Below, in pieces: positions 1 through 4,781 of a DNA stretch of 10,399 nucleotides. The DNA comes from Lachnospiraceae bacterium (lineage in GTDB: Bacteria > Bacillota > Clostridia > Lachnospirales > Lachnospiraceae). The notes beneath the pieces were generated by a model, which saw nothing but the letters and a program-made list of their open reading frames with translations, did no database searches and was not told where the DNA came from. The position numbers and the translations under genes were made by a program. The stretch spans positions 1-10,399 of the forward strand of contig JAJQIE010000326.1 of NCBI GenBank assembly GCA_021199395.1, read 5' to 3'. Numbering within the stretch: position 1 is the first letter of the stretch; the number at the start of each line of letters is the position of its first letter.

Positions 1-718
1 TCTCCGTACTGTTGATCATAATAAATGATGTGAAATAATCATTCCATGAAAAGGTAAATACAATAATTGCCAGTGAAGAAATCGTCGCCTTTGCAAGCGG
101 CACCATAATCGATGTAAAAGTACGGATTGGTCCGGCGCCATCCAGCGCCGCCGCTTCCTGAAAATCCTTTGGTACACCAAAGAAGAACTGTCGCATCATA
201 AAGATTCCAAAAGCTCCGGCCAGTCCCGGACATGTCGCGCCAAATATGGACGGAAGCGTTACAGCCCACATGGTATTGATTACACCCAAAAATGTCATAA
301 TCCGATATAACGGTATGATTGTTACCTGCACGGGAACCATCATGGCGACCAGCATCAGGCCGAACATCAGATTTTTGCCCCGAAACTCAAATTTTGCGTA
401 GGCATAGCCTGCCGCAACGCCGTGAACCACCATACCAAGAGTTATGATCGTGCTGTATTTTAAGCTGTTCCACATAAATCTGAAATAGGGTATGGAATCC
501 GAAAACAGCTTTTTGTGATAGCTCAGATTCCATTTCTCAAATGCGGGCGGGAGCCATTTGGGCGGCAGCGCGACCGCCTCACTGTAGGGTCTTACCGAAG
601 CGGAAAAAACCCACAGGAACGGAGCGATCATCACAAACGCGAGAGCCGCCATTACCACCAGCAGCGGAATCTTATAGAGCGAAATCTTTTTCCCGAATAT
701 TTTTATTTTCCTATTCAT
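1..718 (-). CDS. MalG-type sugar ABC transporter permease, 3' end beyond left edge
   Basis: This is the second inner-membrane permease of a CUT1-type carbohydrate importer; it would pair with the MalF-type permease just upstream to form the translocation channel. 239 residues are visible, and the C-terminal 30-50 residues typical of the roughly 275-residue family are cut off by the window edge. The N-terminus is a short basic stretch followed by a membrane segment (about residues 18-40), with further segments near 88-107, 118-137, 150-172 and 212-235. The cytoplasmic EAA loop that contacts the ATPase is at residues 188-207 (EAAALDGAG followed by a VPLAKA-like end). The ATG at 718-716 overlaps the upstream permease stop (713-711) by 8 nt, with AGGTGG upstream, which suggests translational coupling. 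Family assignment is firm; the sugar is unknown. Confidence 0.95.
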   Translation of the reverse strand, partial: MNRKIKIFGKKISLYKIPLLVVMAALAFVMIAPFLWVFSASVRPYSEAVALPPKWLPPAFEKWNLSYHKKLFSDSIPYFRFMWNSLKYSTIITLGMVVHGVAAGYAYAKFEFRGKNLMFGLMLVAMMVPVQVTIIPLYRIMTFLGVINTMWAVTLPSIFGATCPGLAGAFGIFMMRQFFFGVPKDFQEAAALDGAGPIRTFTSIMVPLAKATISSLAIIVFTFSWNDYFTSFIMINSTE

Positions 719-1616
719 AATGCACCCACCACCTGCTTCCTATAAACTGAATTACGGTAACCAGTCCGATCAGAATCAGCAGCAGCACCGACAATGCGGA
801 CGCGGTGCCATAGTCAAAGGAGGTAAAGCCTTTTTCAGCGATCAGCATAACCAGGCTTCGGGAGGAATCTCCCGGTCCGCCGTTTGTCAGCACATAAATA
901 GACTCGTAAATGCGCAGCGCGCCGGTGACGTTCATAATCAGGACAAAGAAAATCTGTGGAGACGCAACCGGAATTGTGATATATCGAAATCGCTTCCATC
1001 CGCTTGCCCCGTCTATCTCCGCCGCTTCCAGAAGTCCTCTGTCTACGTTCTGCAGTCCTGCAAGAATCAGGAGCATGGACATACCCGTATTTTTCCAGAC
1101 GTCCAGAATCAGAACCGAAATCTTGGACATACTTTGATTGCTCAGCCACCCGATTTTATCAATACCAAGTAATCCAAGATAATAGTTGATCAGTCCGGCG
1201 TCCGTCTGAAAAAACTGCTGCCAGATAATCGCTACAAAAGTCAGCCCTACCAGCGAAGGGAAGAAATAAACCGCGCGAAAGAACACACTGAGTTTTTTCC
1301 CAAGCTTGTCATCTACCACAATCGCCGCCAGAAGACCCATCAGCGTATTTCCCAGTGAGCAGAAAATCGTATACCAGATGGTATTTCTCAGAGCAGTCAC
1401 CGAGCGGGAATCATTGAAAATTTTGATATAATTTTTCAGGCCAACGAGCACAGACTCACCTGTAAACAGATTATAATTCTGAAAGGAAATGATAATCACC
1501 CATACCACCGGAAACAGTACAAAAACAATAAATCCAATAAACGAAGGCAGGGTAAACAGATAAGCTGTCCGTGTTTCCCGTTTTCTATAGTCCGTTTTTT
1601 TCCTTTTTTTCTCCAT
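711..1616 (-). CDS. MalF/UgpA-type sugar ABC transporter permease
   Basis: First permease of the CUT1 importer, 301 residues, a normal length for the family. Six membrane segments are visible, the first at about residues 19-45 after a very basic start (MEKKRKK). The EAA loop lies at 197-216 (EAAEIDGASG ... ITIPVASP), and the family-typical NGGPGDSS sequence follows at about 245-252. The start was set at the ATG at 1616-1614, because GGAG lies 8 nt upstream and the basic N-terminus begins there; the reading frame stays open 24 codons further upstream, but that stretch overlaps intergenic hairpins and is not membrane-protein-like. It lies 139 nt downstream of the solute-binding-protein gene and overlaps the next permease by 8 nt. 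No ATPase gene is nearby, so a shared MsmK-type ATPase encoded elsewhere is inferred. Confidence 0.95.
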   Translation of the reverse strand: MEKKRKKTDYRKRETRTAYLFTLPSFIGFIVFVLFPVVWVIIISFQNYNLFTGESVLVGLKNYIKIFNDSRSVTALRNTIWYTIFCSLGNTLMGLLAAIVVDDKLGKKLSVFFRAVYFFPSLVGLTFVAIIWQQFFQTDAGLINYYLGLLGIDKIGWLSNQSMSKISVLILDVWKNTGMSMLLILAGLQNVDRGLLEAAEIDGASGWKRFRYITIPVASPQIFFVLIMNVTGALRIYESIYVLTNGGPGDSSRSLVMLIAEKGFTSFDYGTASALSVLLLILIGLVTVIQFIGSRWWVHYE

Positions 1617-1641
1617 AACCTTATCTCCAGTCGGGAACCAG

Positions 1642-1655
1642 GTGGGCAAGCCCAC
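1642..1655 (-). other. Small hairpin ahead of the MalF-type permease gene
   Basis: GTGGG and CCCAC arms flank the 4-nt loop CAAG (1642-1646 and 1651-1655). It sits about 25 nt upstream of the permease start, between the larger 1676-1710 hairpin and the ribosome binding site. Its role is unknown; it could add to transcript structure between the two genes. Confidence 0.4.
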
Positions 1656-1675
1656 ATCAACTCCATATGAGCCGG

Positions 1676-1710
1676 GAGACACCGGCAACCCTCCAGCCGC
1701 GCGGTGTCTC
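1676..1710 (-). other. Intergenic stem-loop between binding-protein and permease genes
   Basis: A perfect 9-bp inverted repeat, GAGACACCG (1676-1684) and CGGTGTCTC (1702-1710), with a 17-nt loop. On the minus-strand transcript there is no run of U after it, so it is not a standard intrinsic terminator. Its place, just after a solute-binding-protein gene and before the permease genes, is where many transport operons carry a stem-loop that stabilises the upstream message or partly blocks read-through, giving more binding protein than permease. That role is inferred. Confidence 0.6.
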
Positions 1711-1755
1711 TCAAAAACTCCTTGAACAATCTACACGCAAACTTTTATTGCCGGC

Positions 1756-3012
1756 TTATCCGATTGCGCTCTCAACCTCTCCCTGAGCCTGGTCAAGCGC
1801 ATCCTGTACAGACATTTCTCCGGAGAACACATTCTCCAGCCCTCTCAGGATGCCCTGCTCCAGATCGCCAAAATATGACGGCGCGTCTATCGGAGAACCG
1901 ATGGTAATTGCTTCCCACAGGCCAAGAATATTATCCGGAACCGTACCCATAATCTCGGTATCTGTTGCCAGAGTCTCTGTCGGCGGAATCTGCTGTCCAT
2001 ATGCTGCCGTTGCCGTCAGTGTTTCATTGGATACCATTTCTTTCAGAAGAGCGATCGCAAGCTCACTGTTCTCCGTTGTAGAGCTTACGCCCCAGGCGGA
2101 ACCACCGTACACCGTACCTGCCTCTGTATTCATCGGCCACTGTACACTGTCAAAATCGTCTGATGTCAGCCCTGCATCCTGCCAGGTATTCAGGCACCAG
2201 CGGCCTGCGCCTACCATAGCCAGCTGTCCGCTGCTAAACATTGTGTAAACGTCCGAGCTGATCGGATCTGGTGTGATCCCTTCCGTTACCATGTTGTAGA
2301 GGAATTCAACTGATTCCACCATAGCCTCACTGTTCAGCGAAGGATTGCCATCCTCATCCACCAGGGACGCACTGTTTGTCACCCACCACGGGGTCAGCTG
2401 GAAATAGGAGCTGGAAAGGCCAAAGCCATAAATCTGATTGCCCTCATCATCTACATAAGTCAGCTCACTGGCAATCTCCATAAAATCATCCCAGGTCCAT
2501 CCCTCAGACGGATAATCAATGCCCTTCTCATCAAAGAAATTCTTGTTGTAATAAATTACCATGGTCTGTGTCCCGCTCGGCAGTCCATATAACGTATCGT
2601 CCACGGTAAAGCCGTCCAGCAGCGACTCTGCGTATTCGTTTTCTACCAGATTGTTCAGCACCTCGTCCGATTCCACAATCTCATTCAAGGACATCAGCAG
2701 GTCATTGGAAACAGCCATCTGCGCGCCTTCCAGTCCGAAGTTGATCACGTCCGGCGCCTCCCCTGATGTGAGCATCGTAATCCACTTCTGAATAAAATCA
2801 GACCACGAATCTACCGGCACACAGGTCTGCTCCACCGTAACGTTCGGATATTCCTCGTTGAATCTCGCAATCGCATCATTTGCAACTGTTTCTTCCTCTG
2901 TGCTTCCCCAGTTTAATACACGCAGTGTAGCAGTCTCATCTGAAGCCGCTGCTGTCATTCCAACCGTCAATGCCGCAATTGCTGCGGCTGCCATAAGCAT
3001 CCTTTTCTTCAT
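1756..3012 (-). CDS. Extracellular sugar-binding protein, family 1 (ABC transporter)
   Basis: A 418-residue family 1 solute-binding protein that would capture a sugar or oligosaccharide outside the cell and deliver it to the two permeases encoded downstream. The N-terminus is a clear export signal: MKKR, a hydrophobic Ala-rich core, then AAA-SDE at about residue 23, a good signal peptidase I site. The mature protein starts with the typical TLRVLNWG strand, followed by NDAIARFNEEYPNVTV, and has MVIYYNKNFF (about 150-159) and WTWDDFMEIA sequences expected of the family. The ATG at 3012-3010 has GGAGGG 8 nt upstream (3026-3021). Oddly for a Gram-positive, no lipobox cysteine is present: the first Cys is residue 64. 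Transcription is inferred from the promoter at 3177-3205 and control from the adjacent LacI-type regulator. The substrate cannot be told from sequence. Confidence 0.95.
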   Translation of the reverse strand: MKKRMLMAAAAIAALTVGMTAAASDETATLRVLNWGSTEEETVANDAIARFNEEYPNVTVEQTCVPVDSWSDFIQKWITMLTSGEAPDVINFGLEGAQMAVSNDLLMSLNEIVESDEVLNNLVENEYAESLLDGFTVDDTLYGLPSGTQTMVIYYNKNFFDEKGIDYPSEGWTWDDFMEIASELTYVDDEGNQIYGFGLSSSYFQLTPWWVTNSASLVDEDGNPSLNSEAMVESVEFLYNMVTEGITPDPISSDVYTMFSSGQLAMVGAGRWCLNTWQDAGLTSDDFDSVQWPMNTEAGTVYGGSAWGVSSTTENSELAIALLKEMVSNETLTATAAYGQQIPPTETLATDTEIMGTVPDNILGLWEAITIGSPIDAPSYFGDLEQGILRGLENVFSGEMSVQDALDQAQGEVESAIG

Positions 3013-3054
3013 TTGCTTATCCCTCCAATTCTGATTGTGTTTCTTTTTTCTGCA

Positions 3055-3086
3055 TTGAAATCAGTCTGGCCATTGACTGATTTCAA
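3055..3086 (-). repeat. 12-bp inverted repeat in the binding-protein leader
   Basis: TTGAAATCAGTC (3055-3066) is followed after 8 nt by its exact reverse complement GACTGATTTCAA (3075-3086). It lies about 30 nt upstream of the ribosome binding site, inside the predicted leader of the solute-binding-protein message. Its right arm shares three bases with the neighbouring palindrome at 3084-3109, so the two hairpins cannot both form fully in RNA. It could be a leader hairpin or a second regulator site; the sequence does not decide. Confidence 0.7.
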
Positions 3087-3109
3087 ATGTGGAAGCCGTT
3101 CCACATTTG
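3084..3109. promoter_or_regulatory. Operator-like palindrome, site 1 (core GGAAGCCGTTCC)
   Basis: Eleven-base arms CAAATGTGGAA and TTCCACATTTG pair perfectly around the 4-nt centre GCCG. The inner 12 bases (3091-3102) match the core found at 3232-3243 and 4317-4328, which argues for recognition by one regulator, most simply the LacI-type protein encoded at 3301-4278. It lies about 60-85 bp downstream of the predicted start of transcription, a position where a bound repressor could block elongation or loop to site 2, whose centre is 141 bp away. Confidence 0.65.
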
Positions 3110-3161
3110 CTTAAAAAAAATAACATCTCTGGAAAACATTTTTTCAGCTAGACGCCTAACT

Positions 3162-3190
3162 AATTGATGTAAAGTCAGTATACATCAATT
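3162..3190. promoter_or_regulatory. Inverted repeat covering the -10 box of the binding-protein promoter
   Basis: AATTGATGTA (3162-3171) and TACATCAATT (3181-3190) form perfect 10-bp arms with a 9-nt centre. The -10 hexamer (3182-3177, TATACT on the minus strand) starts in one arm, and the predicted transcription start (about 3170) is at the end of the other. The RNA would therefore not contain the whole repeat, so this is more likely a DNA site for a dimeric regulator. Its sequence differs from the three GGAANCCGTTCC sites, which suggests a different protein. Confidence 0.55.
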
Positions 3191-3205
3191 CCTTTTATCT
3201 GTCAA
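3177..3205 (-). promoter_or_regulatory. Promoter of the sugar transporter operon
   Basis: On the minus strand there is a consensus -35 TTGACA (3205-3200), a 17-bp spacer and -10 TATACT (3182-3177). The predicted start is near 3170, giving a leader of about 160 nt before the solute-binding-protein ATG. A strong housekeeping-type promoter fits an operon controlled mainly by repression. Confidence 0.85.
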
Positions 3206-3225
3206 TGCTCTTTTTAACATTTTTT

Positions 3226-3252
3226 CGGAATGGAACCCGTTCCCCCATTCCG
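3226..3252. promoter_or_regulatory. Operator-like nested palindrome, site 2 (core GGAACCCGTTCC)
   Basis: The core GGAAC-CC-GTTCC (3232-3243) is symmetric itself and lies inside a longer inverted repeat, CGGAATGG (3226-3233) and CCATTCCG (3245-3252). It sits about 20 bp upstream of the -35 box of the transporter promoter. The core matches site 1 at 11 of 12 positions and site 3 at 11 of 12. Binding by the adjacent LacI-type regulator is inferred. Confidence 0.65.
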
Positions 3253-3270
3253 GCTTTTATGCATTTTGCA

Positions 3271-3299
3271 CAAAAGAAAATCCTGCTGTGAAGCAGGAT
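3271..3299 (-). terminator. Intrinsic terminator of the LacI-type regulator gene
   Basis: ATCCTGCT (3280-3287) and AGCAGGAT (3292-3299) form a perfect 8-bp stem with a 4-nt loop. On the minus strand it is followed by TTTTCTTTTG. The stem begins one base after the regulator's stop codon (3303-3301), so termination is immediate and the transporter operon needs its own promoter. Confidence 0.88.
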
Positions 3300-3300
3300 C

Positions 3301-4278
3301 TCAGGTAGACTCCTTTTCGTTTAGCACCACGTCTACAGTCACAACCTTATTTCTGTATTTATGTCCTTCAATCAGTTTCAGGATCAGGCGAACGCTCTGC
3401 CCCGCCAGCTCATCAATATTCTGCTCAATCGCAGTGACGGACGGCGTCACCAGATTTGTAAGGTAGGTTCCATCGTAAGCGACAATCTTAACATCCTCCG
3501 GCACTCTCTTTCCGCGCGCCAGACATTCCTTTAAATAACCAAGGGCTATCATGTCCGCGCCAAAAATCCCATCCGCCTCCGGATGCAGATCAAATATCTG
3601 CCGGGCTACCATCTGATAATAAGGATGATCAAACTTATTCCACCCCATTTCATAATCATATACCTGAATCCCGTTTTTTTTCATTATCTGCTCAAATACC
3701 CTGTGTCTTTCCTGATATGGCGATTCCAGGGCAAAGCTGCCGACAAATTGTACCACGCATTTGCAGCCTTTCTTTATCAGACATTCCGCGGCGAGCTCGC
3801 CGCCTTTTTTATGATCCGACGCAACCATCGGGATATACTCACCGAGCTCCCGGTCCAGAGCCACAATCGGCTTCTGAATCCGGCTGTACTCTTCAATCTC
3901 CAGCGTATGGCACCCTGAGATGATTCCATCTACAATATGCCGGTTCAGCATGTCCAGGTATTCCTTCTCATTGTTCCGGCTCTCTACCGTATTGCAAAGC
4001 ATCATCTTATAACCCTTTTCATGCAGCAGAAATTCTACTTTTTTGACGAATTCCGCAAAAAACGGATGTGCCGCATCCGGTACGATCACAGCGATAATAC
4101 CTGCTCTTTTCCGATATAAATTTCTGGCCAGCTCATTTGGCGTATAATCCAGTTCCTTCATAGCTGCCTCTATTTTTTTCCTGGTAGCCTCTGACACGTA
4201 GCCATTTCCATTTAAAACTCTTGAAACAGTCGCCGCTCCCACCTGCGCCCTCTGCGCCACATCCTTGATACTAGCCAT
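3301..4278 (-). CDS. LacI/GalR-family transcriptional regulator
   Basis: A 325-residue DNA-binding repressor of usual family length. The N-terminal helix-turn-helix is at residues 1-25 (ASIKDVAQRA ... ATVSRVLN), with the hinge helix region at about 45-58 (YTPNELARNL). The periplasmic-binding-protein-like effector domain starts at about 60 with GIIAVIVPDAAHPFFAEFV and includes DGIISG (about 117-122), the DG at about 270 and TAIEQNIDELAG near 285-297. The ATG at 4278-4276 has AGGTGG 4 nt upstream. It lies upstream of, and in line with, the sugar ABC transporter, and likely responds to the imported sugar or a derivative. GGAANCCGTTCC-type sites occur at its own promoter and twice around the transporter promoter, so it probably represses both. 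It ends in its own terminator. The effector is unknown. Confidence 0.95.
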   Translation of the reverse strand: MASIKDVAQRAQVGAATVSRVLNGNGYVSEATRKKIEAAMKELDYTPNELARNLYRKRAGIIAVIVPDAAHPFFAEFVKKVEFLLHEKGYKMMLCNTVESRNNEKEYLDMLNRHIVDGIISGCHTLEIEEYSRIQKPIVALDRELGEYIPMVASDHKKGGELAAECLIKKGCKCVVQFVGSFALESPYQERHRVFEQIMKKNGIQVYDYEMGWNKFDHPYYQMVARQIFDLHPEADGIFGADMIALGYLKECLARGKRVPEDVKIVAYDGTYLTNLVTPSVTAIEQNIDELAGQSVRLILKLIEGHKYRNKVVTVDVVLNEKEST

Positions 4279-4316
4279 ACTTCCACCTATCTCCCATAAT
4301 CACCCGTTTAAATCAG

Positions 4317-4328
4317 GAAACCCGTTCC
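4317..4328. promoter_or_regulatory. Operator-like site 3 in the lacI promoter (GAAACCCGTTCC)
   Basis: This matches the site 2 core (GGAACCCGTTCC) at 11 of 12 positions and lies just downstream of the predicted lacI transcription start, where a bound repressor would block its own gene. Unlike sites 1 and 2 it has no long flanking inverted repeat, so it may be weaker. Autoregulation is an inference from position and sequence. Confidence 0.55.
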
Positions 4329-4337
4329 ATCGGATGT

Positions 4338-4366
4338 ATTTTATATCAATAACGGAATTGCGTCAA
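4338..4366 (-). promoter_or_regulatory. Promoter of the LacI-type regulator gene
   Basis: On the minus strand there is -35 TTGACG (4366-4361), a 17-bp spacer and -10 TAAAAT (4343-4338). The predicted start is near 4331, about 53 nt before the ATG, and operator-like site 3 begins right there. Confidence 0.7.
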
Positions 4367-4368
4367 CA

Positions 4369-4781
4369 TTCTGAATTTTCTGATTACGAATTCAATAGAC
4401 GAAAATCTCATCTGTCAACTGTTTTTCGTTGTTTTTTTGCATCATTCGTCTTTTTATCACAATCCACAAAACGGACGTTCTTTTCCAAAAACTATGTAAA
4501 CCAGGGCGATTTCCCGCTTCAAAATGTGGATAATGTGGATAATTCAGTGAATAAGTCCTTTTTATCACGTTTTTTTATCCCCAAAAATGTGGATAAAGCA
4601 GGGAAAACCTTCCGGCTCCCCTGCCTCTCTGTCCGCAGCCCGCACGTCTGTTTTGTGCAGAATTACTTTAAATAATTTTGTATTTCCCGCGTCAGGCTTT
4701 GTCCTGCGTCCATTTTCTTCAGAATATTCAGTGAATTTTCTGATAATTTCATCCGATAAGCTACAGTATGATACTATTGCA
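4369..4781. other. Non-coding AT-rich stretch, mostly unexplained
   Basis: Between the lacI promoter and the stop codon of the 826-residue protein gene I see no convincing gene. The left part (about 4370-4520) is rich in A and T, with long T runs on the plus strand. The middle holds the DnaA-box cluster described separately. From 4597 to 4781 nothing was recognised, not even a clear terminator for the gene that ends at 4782. A short TTG-started minus-strand frame there (4789-4565) has no ribosome binding site. Confidence 0.6.
4525..4596 (-). repeat. Cluster of three exact DnaA boxes
   Basis: TGTGGATAA, the reverse complement of the DnaA box TTATCCACA, occurs exactly at 4525-4533, 4534-4542 and 4588-4596. 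The first two are joined end to end and all three point the same way. A near match on the other strand, TTATCCCCA (one mismatch), is at 4575-4583, and a weaker one is at 4460-4468. The motif match is direct; whether DnaA acts here is inferred. No dnaA, dnaN, rpmH or gyr gene is in the window, so a chromosomal origin is not indicated. Confidence 0.7.

Noticed and set aside
3084..3109. CcpA catabolite-repression (cre) site
   Set aside because: The palindrome differs from the cre consensus at several conserved positions, including one base of the central CG and the flanking W positions, and it matches the two other local sites better.
3226..3252. Intrinsic terminator
   Set aside because: On the minus strand the hairpin is followed by A residues, not T, and no plus-strand gene ends nearby.
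4525..4596. Chromosomal replication origin (oriC)
   Set aside because: The DnaA boxes are exact, but none of the usual neighbours (dnaA, dnaN, rpmH, gyrB) is in the window; kept as a DnaA-box cluster only.
4265..4675. Plus-strand frame of 136 codons across the lacI promoter region
   Set aside because: It covers the lacI promoter, operator and DnaA boxes, has no ribosome binding site and a low-complexity Phe/Ser-rich product.
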